In this document: positions 54,938 through 64,000 of the stretch, piece by piece | How the letters are laid out: the number at the start of each line of letters is the position of its first letter | How positions within the stretch are numbered: position 1 is the first letter of the stretch | Assembly (NCBI RefSeq): GCF_050908995.1 | Contig: NC_135120.1 | Location: 1,736,001 to 1,800,000 of the forward strand | DNA from: Andrena cerasifolii | Lineage: Eukaryota; Arthropoda; Insecta; Hymenoptera; Andrenidae | DNA length: 64,000 nt | Direction: 5' to 3' | The notes under the pieces: model-generated | Database searches by the model: none | What the model was told of the DNA's origin: nothing | Seen by the model: the letters and a program-made list of their open reading frames with translations, nothing else | Program-made: the position numbers and the translations under genes

Positions 54938-55648
54938 TTAAGATGGCATAGTACTTTTTTATCCGAAAATTAAGCAATCTTTATGAATTTTTTTCTATAT
55001 GAAATTGAAAAGCTAGAGAGATGGGGATAGTTGCAAATGAAAGACCACTGTTTGAGAGTATTAAAAGAATTTTTATTCAAAAAATTGCACCCTCCCTCCC
55101 TTCGCTATAATCGCTCAAAGTTGGTCATTTGCGGTGCCATAAATTCCGCCTTCTATGGTTATCTGGAACATAAAAACAAATCAAGACATTAAACTTTATT
55201 ACATTTTGTTTTGTTGACTGAGCCGATTCTTAAATTTCGCATTTAAAACAAAATGGCGGACTGTCAAACTGTAGGTATCGATTTTCGGCACTGAAAGTGT
55301 AGGTTTGACAGTCCGCCATTTTGTTTTAAATGCGAAATTTAAGAATCGGCTTGGTCAATAAAATAAAATGTAATAAAGTTTAATGTCTTGCTTTGATTTC
55401 ATGTTTCAGATAACCATAGAAGGCGGAATTTATGACATCGCAATTTTACTCATTCCGCGAGGGACCACATTTGAGCGATTATAGCGCGGGGGGGGGGGGG
55501 GCTTTGTTTAATAGAATTCTTTTTAATACTTTCAATCAGTGATCATTCATTTGCAACAAACCCCATCTTTCTAGCTTTTCAATTTCATATAGAAAACAAT
55601 TCATAAAGATTGCTTAATTTTCGGACAAAAAAGTACTATGTCCCTTAA
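54938..55648. mobile_element. Foldback element with TTAA ends, about 711 bp
   Basis: The arms are inverted copies meeting near 55293 (caaaatggcggactgtcaaa and complement). The ends are TTAAG...catagtacttttttatccg on the left and the complement ending in CCCTTAA on the right, giving TTAA at both sides. A run of 14 G's at 55488-55501 replaces a ccctccctccc-type tract in the other arm. There is no coding capacity. It is similar in design, but not in sequence, to 7183-7927. Confidence 0.82.
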
Positions 55649-56018
55649 CTGTATTTGTAAATATGTTTATGGGAAACATTTAAATCATATAAAATTTAAT
55701 AGTTATAAAATCTTTATTTACGTTACTTCAAAATTATTTAACAAACATATTTTAATTTATGTTAACAAATATTACAAGCACCCTTCGTTAAATACATTTC
55801 TATTTCTTTTTACGTCTTCGTTGATTTCCTGTTCTCTAGTGTTAGCTGCACACCTGGTTGTATAAAACTTCGTAACATTAGAAACATGTACAGCAGAAAA
55901 CATAATATGATATTTTATTAATGTAAGCAGTGAAAGGTACTTATCATAGATTTGGGGTAAAAGCGGAAGTCCTGTCTTGCTCCATACTGAAGTGCTTATC
56001 TTACTTTTCTGAATTACT

Positions 56019-56577
56019 TCAGCATTCTTCATCTTCCTCTTCGTCCTCATGTTCCTCTTCGTCCTCACGTTCCTATTCGTCCTCACGTTCCTCTTCGTCC
56101 TCATCTTCATCTTCGCTCTCATCTTCATCTTCATCCTCATCATCAGAGGATTCTGTCGGAACAAATAATTTCCTCGTTTCTCTCAAGAACGGTTCCGATT
56201 TTTTATTTGACCTCTTCCGAATACTGGAGATCAGTGGGTCAGAAGTGAGTAAAAGCCTATTTATAATTAAAGTAAATGAGTAATCGTCAATTGTTAAAAT
56301 CGGTTGTAACACGTGCCATGCCATAAGCCATGGTATCGATATGCAATCGTACCTGTTTAAAACATCCCCGTTGCATTCTTCCCATGAAAATTTCCTGGCA
56401 TGATATAAACGAAACGAACGAATATGTTTGTTTCGTGCTTCTGCCGCTTCCTCGGATAATTGTCCGATTAGTAATAAAGCGTTTGCCACTACTAATGGCC
56501 CATGAATTAGTATTTTGTGTACTGTTGGGGTCATTGGATGCCATGAATATAAACGAATACATAGCTTGGCTGTACCT
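56019..56577 (-). pseudogene. TE-associated protein exon pair with acidic tail
   Basis: A 3' splice site (ttattgcAG) precedes exon 56353-56577, which encodes SWHPMTPTVHKILIHG, IGQLSEEAAEARNKHI and FRLYHARKFSWEE. A 96-base intron (56257-56352, GTACGA...AATAG) follows. The next exon begins LLLTSDPLISS and ends in a long Asp/Glu tail encoded by an 18-bp repeat. The intron has no stop, so it can be misread as coding. One repeat copy contains a TAG at about 56070, shortening the tail. I have seen this PMTPTVHKILIHG...SDPLIS pattern in proteins scattered through insect and cnidarian genomes, probably transposon-borne, but I cannot name the family. Sequence further upstream (56600-56768) is GC-rich and not convincingly coding. 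Confidence 0.55.
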
Positions 56578-56768
56578 CTGCAATAAACTTCAAATTTATT
56601 TATGTCAATCTCGCGGCCGCTTGATATGACCTCTAAAGGTGGAGTCTCCATGGCGCGGTCGGCGACGGCGGCCGGCGGCGGCGGCCCAGCGGCCGCGCCC
56701 AGCGGCCCATTGCGGTGGCCAGACTCCGGCCGCTTGGCGTTCGGGGTCCCACTTTTGTTCAAGCGCAC

Positions 56769-57528
56769 TTGAAAGGGTCTACGGCCAAGGATTCATACCT
56801 GCTTCAGGAATAAAATAATTTTTTATTCTTTATCGTTTCGATATGGAAGTGACACCAATGGATTCCTTGTGTTTTTCCAATGTAAATCATATGAAATTTC
56901 ATGAAAATCGGACTATTATGAACGAAGACAACTTGAAATGATATAAATTGAATCTGGAAAATCACCCTTTAGTGACGCGTATCTGAATTGTCGACGAAGT
57001 TCCAGTTTTCTTCTGCGGAGGACAAAACATTGATAGAGGATATATCCAATTAAATATTATGTCCTTTATGATTGCAAGAAGTGAAAGGAAATGTGTGGAG
57101 AGAAGTGTCAATTAAATTAAACAGAACAGGTAAACTATTTTCCAACTATACTTATTTCTTTATTATTGCTAATTATAATTATTTATTCTTTCATCATACA
57201 TGTACGAGGCACTTAGAACTAAAGGAATGTCACTGACATTTTTAAATTTTACAGTTAAGAGCAGGAATGCTTACAATTAGTTTAATCGTTAAATATAATG
57301 TTATAAATAATGTAAGTAATTTAACGTTATATCAAAATATCATTTAAAAGCTAGAAAAATTGACAGTGCCAAAGGTATGCCAGTGATTTATTATCTCATG
57401 CGCTTCAGTATAAACACCAATTGCTATTAGTAACGAGAATACGAATATTAGTACGAAGAATTTCTCTGAATCTGTTGAGTGACGATAAACTCAATACAGT
57501 TTTAATACTATCTTAAATTTAACTTGCA
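56769..57528. other. Gene-free AT-rich interval
   Basis: About 760 bp with only short ORFs and no recognisable motif or inverted repeat. Confidence 0.5.
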
Positions 57529-57564
57529 TTGTATTTAATGCACCTCCTACCAACAAATATGTTA

Positions 57565-57777
57565 CGTTACGCCAAAACAGATGCAGCACGCTGTTTCGTA
57601 CATATAATCCATCAGATGAATTTACAGAAACAATTAATTTGGGGCGTTCAAAATCATTCGATTATATACGAAAAAAAATTACCCGGTTACAAACGTCGAA
57701 ATGTACACGAAAGTGCGTGGAAATCAATAAGCAGCCACATAAAATCAGAAAGTATTATACATAAGAACATAATATAA
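57565..57777 (+). pseudogene. MADF-like DNA-binding domain remnant
   Basis: The plus strand reads LIWGVQNHSIIYEKKLPGY then HESAWKSISSHI, which matches the core of the MADF/trihelix DNA-binding domain (the pattern ILYD...Y......AW..I). PIF/Harbinger elements carry exactly such a DNA-binding partner protein beside the transposase, and a Harbinger transposase remnant lies just beyond on the opposite strand. No start or downstream exon is evident, so it is probably a fragment. The MADF call rests on only about 45 residues. Confidence 0.5.
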
Positions 57778-57809
57778 ATATATATTTAAGATAATAAAAT
57801 AAAATATTA

Positions 57810-58240
57810 TTTCGTTATGGTTTCATATTGGCAAGAAACTTCTCCAGCAAGCGAAATGAACCAGTCTGCGAAAGCGTTACGAATATCCATAGTTTGTTAA
57901 TTCAGTCTTGCATAGCGTCTTGTCTTATTTATTTTCAACGTGAATGCTTCATCTGCTACTAAAACATTTGGCATCGAAATGTCTGTGCATGTGAGAGATT
58001 TAGTAGGCGGCACGTGCAAGCTCTGATCATCAGTAAGCGAAGCTTTTACAAATGTACAATTGGCAAATACTGTTCCATCACTATTCCCTCCATAGGAACC
58101 GCTATTTATTGAAATATGCTTGTGACTACTTACAACTGCCATCAATATAATGGAAAATGGTCCTTTATAATTGTAAAATGCCGATCCAGTTTTTGGGAGC
58201 AAATATGTTAATTCCCTTTGGATGAGTTAGACTCGTTCAG
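57810..58240 (-). pseudogene. PIF/Harbinger (HARBI1-like) transposase C-terminal fragment
   Basis: The frame 57897-58202 encodes KTGSAFYNYKGPFSIILMAVV, SGSYGGNSDGTVF and MPNVLVADEAFTLK, which is the DDE_4 core with the second and third acidic positions. A frame change near 57,900 leads to IRNAFADWFISLAGEVSC, the usual C-terminal end of this family. The N-terminal half with the first Asp is missing, cut off where the BEL LTR begins at 58245. Together with the MADF-like remnant it forms the relic of one Harbinger element. Confidence 0.75.
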
Positions 58241-58244
58241 GGTT

Positions 58245-58928
58245 TGTTAAGATTGCAAACTATTTGCCGACTATGAAGGACCACCCTTGTAGAGGGACAA
58301 TGTTCAATCGATTCAAAACCATTTATTTTAACAATAAATTTAACTTAACTATATTTACTATCTAAGTGTACTTGTTCGTACGCAAGGTCTATTACTATAA
58401 TAGTGAGATCTGTAGCGTTCGATAGGTTCGATGAGGTTTGTCTGAATATCTATTGCGATCTGGTCACGGCTCGTCGCTGAGCTTTCCTCCAAGTCTCTCA
58501 GCCCTCCTTCCTGGTCTGGAAAAATGGGCCTTGTCCAATCAGCGTCTCGCGACATCGCAACACCCTTCCATTGCGCCCTTTGCGTGTCTTCCGGAGTGGG
58601 ATGCGTTGGCGTTAGACTCCTCCGCTTGGTGGTAACGGCTTGGCAACGCGTGGGAAAAACCCCGGGCCTTGATTTCACCAACGGCCTACTTGCTGGCGAA
58701 AACCGTTGAAACGGTCGGACCCATGGTGGGCCCTCAAGAACTTGACCTTCGAGGTCTGGGATGCGTCAAGAAAAAACTCGGCGATCCGAGGACGACAATG
58801 CAAGTCAAGGACTCCTTAGGTTTATGGAGATTTGTGTTTCCGCATCTCAATTGGGTTTGGAGATGGGACAAACTTTCTCTAAACAGAGTGACTTGACCAA
58901 GGTGGTCTGGCTAGTGTATAACTAAACA
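58245..58928 (-). repeat. BEL/Pao 3' LTR, about 684 bp
   Basis: The right boundary is firm: CTAAACA at 58928 is followed by a purine tract on the minus strand. The left boundary is inferred from a matching TGTTAAG at 58245, adjacent to the truncated Harbinger fragment. The other LTR lies outside the window, so the length cannot be confirmed. Confidence 0.65.
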
Positions 58929-58941
58929 TCCCGCCCACCTT
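58929..58941 (-). promoter_or_regulatory. BEL/Pao polypurine tract
   Basis: The minus strand reads AAGGTGGGCGGGA directly before the TGTTTAG start of the 3' LTR, the position and composition of a plus-strand primer. Confidence 0.7.
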
Positions 58942-59220
58942 GAACTTACAGGCGTTCAATAGCATTAATTATGATTACATTATCCTAATGCAGTACTATA
59001 AATGTTTTACATGGATAAGTTAAATTCTAAATCTTGAACAATGATACGTTTCATACGAGTGTTACTGCTTATGTTATGTATAAACCACACAAAACAATAT
59101 AATATGATAATGCCTTACAGTTACAATGCACAAAGGTAAGTACCTTCAACATACGTACATATAACACGTTGGATGCACACACTTATAACTATGTTGAAAA
59201 AATTAAAATTTACAATGACG
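58942..59220 (-). other. BEL/Pao 3' untranslated region
   Basis: 279 bp between the pol stop and the polypurine tract, AT-rich and without an ORF. Confidence 0.6.
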
Positions 59221-62200
59221 TCATTTCGTGATGTCTTCAGTCGCCAGTGGAAGAATACATAGTTTCGTCACAGGGCGTTTTATGACACCATCGGCAACTC
59301 GGACGGACGCCACCCGAGTAACCCCATCTGCTCCTGTATGTAGCTCTGCCACCCTTCCTAGCCGCCATCGTAGAGGAGGCAGGTTATCGTCGCGAATGAG
59401 TACCAGAGTGCCAATTGCAAGAATATCTGGTGAATCCGATCGCCATTTATGGCGTTGCTGCAACTCATGCAGGTACTCTTGGTGCCATCGCTTCCAAAAA
59501 TGCTGTATCGTCTGTTGAATCAGCTGATATCTGTTCAACCTGTTCTGACGCAAATAGAGCAGGTCTGGTTGTGGAAGAGCCATCAATTCAGCACCAATTA
59601 GGAAATGACCTGGGGTTAAGGGTGTGAGGTCCATGGGATCGCTTGACAAAGGATGCAGAGGACGGGAATTTAAACAAGCTTCTACTTGCGTAAGAATCGT
59701 ATACAATTCCTCAAACGTCAATCTTTGGTCACCTATAACTCTCTTTAAATGTCGTTTAACCGACTTAACTGCGCTTTCCCAAAGGCCTCCGAAATGAGGT
59801 GAATATGGTGGGATCAATTTCCATTGCATTTGCTCCTTTGTGAGCAACGCTTGAACTTGATCATTGTGACCTTTATCCTGTAATAAAATTCCTAATTCGT
59901 TCAGCTCATTTCGAGCTCCAATAAAATTGGTTCCATTATCTGAGTACATGCAATGACTTCGCCCGCGTCGTGCTATGAAACGATGTAAACAATTGAGAAA
60001 CGCGTCAGTACTCAGATCCGTTGCAAGCTCGATATGTACTGCCTTAGTTACGAGACAGACAAACAAACACATATACGTCTTATGTGTTACACGTGACCGT
60101 CCCTTTTCCTTGATGAGGAACGGACCTGCATAATCCACACCGCAGGTAGTGAAGGCGCGAGCAGGAGTCACCCGAGCGCTAGGCAAGTTGCCCATCAGGT
60201 AACTTGTGCCAGTGGGATTTGTTTTAAAACACCTTAGGCATCGATGGAGAACCTTCTTTACCACCCGTTTGCCTGATATTGGCCAAAAACGAGTGCGCAA
60301 TGAAGCTAATGTATGCTGGCAACCAGCATGTAATAATCTGCGATGCTCATACTCAACAAGTAAAATAGTGAGCGGATGATCCGACGCTAAAATCATTGGG
60401 TGCTTGTGGTCGTAGATTATAGGGGCATTTACAAGTCTCCCGCCCACCCTGAGAATCCCAGAATTATCTAAAAATGGATTGAGCGAGATTAGGTTCCCTT
60501 TATCAGGAAGAGATTTGTTCGACGTTAGTAACACAATCTCTTTTGAGAATGCCTCTCTCTGCGCGAGTCGTACCAATGCTAGTTCAGCTTCTACGATTTC
60601 TTTTGAAGTCAAATATTGCCCGTCTACTGGTGATGTTCCAGCAGTTGTGCATTTACGGGTTTGGTTTACAAGCCTCTTGATAAAACGAAGACAATATGCA
60701 AAAATCCTACGCAATCTTGAATAACTCGAAAAACGGTCAAAGAAATTAAAACCCTCCGTGACCTCCATACCTGCTGTCACACCGCAGGTAGTCCGAGTTT
60801 GCCGATCCTCAGGTAAATTCTCGACTGTGCTTTCTACCGTGGGCCAATGCTCAATTTCCTGTGATAACCATCGAGGCCCGAACCACCAAAGTTCATTGTT
60901 AATCAAGTCACCCGGGCTAACACCTCGCGAAATAATGTCTGCGGGATTTTCTTCCGATATGACATGACTCCAATTCTCAACCGGTGTTGAACCTTGGATT
61001 TCAGCAACGCGGTTGGCCACAAAAGTCTTCCATCTCGTAGGCTGGTTCTGAATCCATGCTAGAACTATCATGGAGTCAGACCAGTAGTGTTCGTGATGCA
61101 ACTCAATTTGGAGTACGCGTTTAACCCTATCTGCGAGCTGTGCCAATGTCAACGCAGCGCACAACTCCAACCGAGGCAATGAGACCGACTTTAGAGGAGC
61201 TACTCGCGATTTGGCACACAACAAACGAACCACCCACGAGCCTGGGTTTTGCAAAGATCGGAGATAGATACAGGCCCCATATGCCCTTTCCGACGCATCT
61301 GCGAATCCATGCAATTCTACTACTTTACTATTGTCGCATGAAACACGACGTGGAATCCGTATTTCACTAACCCGATCTAATTCTGTTCGAAGCACGGACC
61401 ATTCTGTATGTAAGTCTTGCGGTAGAGATTCATCCCAACCCACTTGTGTTTGCCACAATTGCTGCATGATGACCTTGGCCTTTATGACGACTGGTCCTAT
61501 TAGACCGAGCGGATCAAAAATTTGAGCAATCTGTGACAAGATACTACGCTTCGTAATCGGTTTCTGTGAGGAGACCTTTGCTGTATACCCAAGCTCGTCT
61601 GGTTGTGTTAGCCACAGCAATCCTAATGTTTTTGGATCCTTGTCCCCGGTGTGAAACTCAATTTTACTTCGTGAATTCGGTGTCCGCGTCAATGTCCTAT
61701 GGTCATTACTAGCCCATTTCCGTAAAGGGAACCCTGCCTGACCTAGAATGTGTGTCAACTCGTCCCGGAGCTTACGTGCTTCTATCAAAGTCTCACATCC
61801 CGTCAACAAGTCATCTACATAAAAATCAGTCATAATGACTTGAGCGGTTAATGGAGACTGTTCTAGCTGATCTCGCCCTATTTGAGTTAGTACCCGTGTT
61901 GCTAAGTACGGAGCGGAAGCTGTACCGTATGTGACAGTAGTTAATTCGTACGTGTCAATAGGAAGTTTGGGATCGCAGCGCCAAAGAATCCGCTGAAACC
62001 TCCGATCTTCTTGACGTACGCGTATTTGCCGATACATTTTTGTTATATCGGCCGATAACACGAATTTATGTTTACGGAAACGAATCAAAATTGCAAATAG
62101 GTCACTCTGAACGGTTGGACCTACCATTTGGGTCTCATTTAACGAGATCCCTGAAGACGACTTCGCGGAACCGTCGAAAACAACCCGCATTTTTGTCGTT

Positions 62201-63993
62201 GTACTGGCTTCCTTAAAAACTGCATGATGAGGCAAATAATAATTTGGCTCTACTACACGCGTCTGTTCGTTAATACGCGTCATGTGTCCCAGTTCTTCGT
62301 ATTCAGCCATGAATTCAATATATTGCCGTCGTAGGTTTGGTTGCCTAACGAATTTCCGTTCCATTGCCATCAAGCGTTTCTCCGCTTGGGCTCTGGACTT
62401 TCCTAATGTGTTGATTTTATTATTGAATGGAATGCCTACAACGAACCGTCCAGCATCGTCGCGTACCGTGTTTTGACGGAAATGCTGTTCACAGGCATCC
62501 AGTAAAAGGTCTGCCTGGTCGTGTGAAGTCGAAAATCCATCTTCAATCTCCCAAAATCTTTCTACAGCGCGGTGTAACTCATCGGTTACGGTCGCATGAC
62601 AAGTGGTGATATTCCTTGTTGGAACACTCACCGGCCAATTCAAGCTACCTCCCAACACCCAACCAAGCCTAGTCTTCTGCCATACCAACCCCGCAGTTAC
62701 CTGGTGCTGCCCAATGCACAATAATTGCCAGAAAAGCGCAGCCCCTATTAACAGGTCAACACGTTTAGGTTCTGCGAAACGCGGGTCGGCCAGCATAATG
62801 CCAGCCGGTATGGAAATATCCGCCCGCTTTAACGGTGCGTTTGGCATGTTGTCAGTAATGGTCGGTATAATTAAACAGGACAAACTTGAACGGAAGCTAC
62901 CTGATCTCGCGTGTACAACTACCTGCGTCTTTGCCTCAATTGAGTTGATTGCCCGGCCTAATCCGCCCACGGTAGTAGTGACACTCGATTGTCGAAGCCC
63001 TAACCTTTTGCTAAATTGTTCAGTAATGAAATGAGCCTGTGACCCGGCGTCTAGCAACGCACAACATTCATGCCGATTTCCCTTTCCATCTTCCACATGT
63101 ACCAACGCTGTCGAAAGCACTGTGAAATCTAGTTCAGAAATTCGCGAATCCGAAACGTGAGCGTGTAAAGTCGGCTCCCTTTCATCGGGCCGAGATTCTG
63201 AACCTTCAGGTTGATCTTTAAATTCGGTTGTACTACTCTCAACTAAGTTAACCCGGTGTAGCAATGTGTTATGTTTTCGTCCACATTTCCGGCATGCCCC
63301 GCGCGTGCATGTTTTGACACTATGTCCTAATTGTAAACAATTGAAACAATATCTTAACCTTTTGATCGTTGCATGCAGCTCACTGTGAGGCATGGATTTC
63401 AATTCAGTACATTGCTGCAGCGAATGATCGCCCTTACACAACAAGCAGCTATCTAAATTACTTGCAACATGAGCTGATACCGCTGATTGTTGCTTATTTC
63501 TCTGCTTATGAGATTCTAATTTGTTGCTTGACTGAGGCCCGGATCCTGTCGCCTGTCTATTGCTAACCCTTCGCTCGAGGAGCTTTGACCGTTTTTCTAA
63601 AAACTTTACAAAATCACTAAATTGCAGACTTTCCGACCTTTGGAGGAGATACTTTTCCCATTCTATACTGGTTGCCGAATCCAGTTTTTTCGATAACATT
63701 AATATTATCAATGTGTCCCAAGAGTTAACAGGTTGACCAAGAGCACCCAATGCAGCGATATGGTTCTGAATGTCGTCCACAAACTCTCGAAGCACGGTGC
63801 CTGACGGCTTCGTTATTGACGGCAAATCTAACAGTGCATTTGTATGATGGTGTACTAGCGCTTGGGAATCCTCATATCTCGCCTTCAGCCTTGGCCACGC
63901 AACGCAATAATTCGCCTCCGAAACACCCAATGATTCTATGACTCGAGCCGCCGGACCCTTCAGTGCAGAGCTCAAATATTGAAACCGTTGCAT
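59221..63993 (-). CDS. BEL/Pao Gag-Pol polyprotein, open, N-terminus beyond window
   Basis: 1590 residues are uninterrupted to the window edge. The order is typical of BEL/Pao: a DUF1759 Gag-like region at about 1-150 (WPRLKARYED), zinc knuckles at about 183-245 (CLLCKGDHSLQQC, CFNCLQLGHSVKTC, CRKCGRKHN), a DUF1758 protease with LLDAGSQAHF near 315, reverse transcriptase with FYVDDLL near 724, the Peptidase_A17/RNase H region (IFDPLGLIGPV, WSDSMIVLAWIQ), integrase with an HHCC module, CGVDYAGPF near 1284 and YSDNGTNF near 1350, and the C-terminal DUF5641 domain (HFWKRWHQEYL...LVLIRDDNLPP). All visible catalytic motifs are intact, so the copy may be young. The true start and 5' LTR are outside the window. 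Confidence 0.93.
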   Translation of the reverse strand: MQRFQYLSSALKGPAARVIESLGVSEANYCVAWPRLKARYEDSQALVHHHTNALLDLPSITKPSGTVLREFVDDIQNHIAALGALGQPVNSWDTLIILMLSKKLDSATSIEWEKYLLQRSESLQFSDFVKFLEKRSKLLERRVSNRQATGSGPQSSNKLESHKQRNKQQSAVSAHVASNLDSCLLCKGDHSLQQCTELKSMPHSELHATIKRLRYCFNCLQLGHSVKTCTRGACRKCGRKHNTLLHRVNLVESSTTEFKDQPEGSESRPDEREPTLHAHVSDSRISELDFTVLSTALVHVEDGKGNRHECCALLDAGSQAHFITEQFSKRLGLRQSSVTTTVGGLGRAINSIEAKTQVVVHARSGSFRSSLSCLIIPTITDNMPNAPLKRADISIPAGIMLADPRFAEPKRVDLLIGAALFWQLLCIGQHQVTAGLVWQKTRLGWVLGGSLNWPVSVPTRNITTCHATVTDELHRAVERFWEIEDGFSTSHDQADLLLDACEQHFRQNTVRDDAGRFVVGIPFNNKINTLGKSRAQAEKRLMAMERKFVRQPNLRRQYIEFMAEYEELGHMTRINEQTRVVEPNYYLPHHAVFKEASTTTKMRVVFDGSAKSSSGISLNETQMVGPTVQSDLFAILIRFRKHKFVLSADITKMYRQIRVRQEDRRFQRILWRCDPKLPIDTYELTTVTYGTASAPYLATRVLTQIGRDQLEQSPLTAQVIMTDFYVDDLLTGCETLIEARKLRDELTHILGQAGFPLRKWASNDHRTLTRTPNSRSKIEFHTGDKDPKTLGLLWLTQPDELGYTAKVSSQKPITKRSILSQIAQIFDPLGLIGPVVIKAKVIMQQLWQTQVGWDESLPQDLHTEWSVLRTELDRVSEIRIPRRVSCDNSKVVELHGFADASERAYGACIYLRSLQNPGSWVVRLLCAKSRVAPLKSVSLPRLELCAALTLAQLADRVKRVLQIELHHEHYWSDSMIVLAWIQNQPTRWKTFVANRVAEIQGSTPVENWSHVISEENPADIISRGVSPGDLINNELWWFGPRWLSQEIEHWPTVESTVENLPEDRQTRTTCGVTAGMEVTEGFNFFDRFSSYSRLRRIFAYCLRFIKRLVNQTRKCTTAGTSPVDGQYLTSKEIVEAELALVRLAQREAFSKEIVLLTSNKSLPDKGNLISLNPFLDNSGILRVGGRLVNAPIIYDHKHPMILASDHPLTILLVEYEHRRLLHAGCQHTLASLRTRFWPISGKRVVKKVLHRCLRCFKTNPTGTSYLMGNLPSARVTPARAFTTCGVDYAGPFLIKEKGRSRVTHKTYMCLFVCLVTKAVHIELATDLSTDAFLNCLHRFIARRGRSHCMYSDNGTNFIGARNELNELGILLQDKGHNDQVQALLTKEQMQWKLIPPYSPHFGGLWESAVKSVKRHLKRVIGDQRLTFEELYTILTQVEACLNSRPLHPLSSDPMDLTPLTPGHFLIGAELMALPQPDLLYLRQNRLNRYQLIQQTIQHFWKRWHQEYLHELQQRHKWRSDSPDILAIGTLVLIRDDNLPPLRWRLGRVAELHTGADGVTRVASVRVADGVIKRPVTKLCILPLATEDITK

Positions 63994-64000
63994 ATCAGTC

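Noticed and set aside
56600..56768. N-terminal extension rich in proline and alanine on the 56073 ORF
   Set aside because: A 3' splice site at 56578 and the family pattern place the real exon start downstream. The extension is GC-rich read-through.

Overview
This window is eukaryotic and looks like insect repeat-rich DNA. It is AT-rich, has GT-AG introns, and carries arthropod-type mobile elements (an errantivirus with env, a BEL/Pao element, Tc1, hAT, CACTA/EnSpm, a THAP/YqaJ Harbinger relative). A hymenopteran such as an ant is a reasonable guess, but nothing here proves the species. I see no ordinary host gene, no tRNA or rRNA gene and no CRISPR. Almost every recognisable coding stretch belongs to a mobile element.

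Layout. Positions 1-14,378 are repeat territory: two nearly identical 2.75-kb direct repeats, each with a Mutator-like transposase remnant and a non-autonomous element; a 180-bp satellite array (about 2,680-4,660) with inverted outlying copies; foldback hairpins; and a tandem 899-bp palindromic unit. A convergent pair of small, related, unrecognised genes follows (12,735-13,538). Positions 14,381-18,784 hold a complete Harbinger-like (ISL2EU-type) transposon with AT target duplications, an intact three-exon SWIM+YqaJ nuclease gene and a THAP/DDE transposase broken by one base. A decayed hAT transposase lies at 19,075-21,360.

The centre is a nest of elements. An errantivirus (23,533-49,087, CCAG target duplication) is split in the integrase end of pol by a 17-kb CACTA-type element (26,753-43,806, TA duplication). 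That element is split in the last exon of its second gene by a young, intact Ty3/Gypsy element (32,004-37,075, TAAA duplication, LTRs with no difference that I can see). The CACTA insert has two right ends about 2.3 kb apart with a 1.8-kb unknown passenger between them, suggesting a composite transposition.

The right flank has a Tc1 element (49,363-52,475) broken by a 1.2-kb foldback and by a probable solo LTR, then a hAT fragment, another solo LTR, an LTR plus tRNA-Trp primer site, a third foldback, a small TE-associated gene, a Harbinger/MADF remnant, and the 3' two thirds or more of an open BEL/Pao element running off the window.

Nearly all recognisable TE coding sequence lies on the minus strand. 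With the nesting and the errantivirus content, this resembles a unistrand piRNA cluster. That is an inference that small-RNA data could test.
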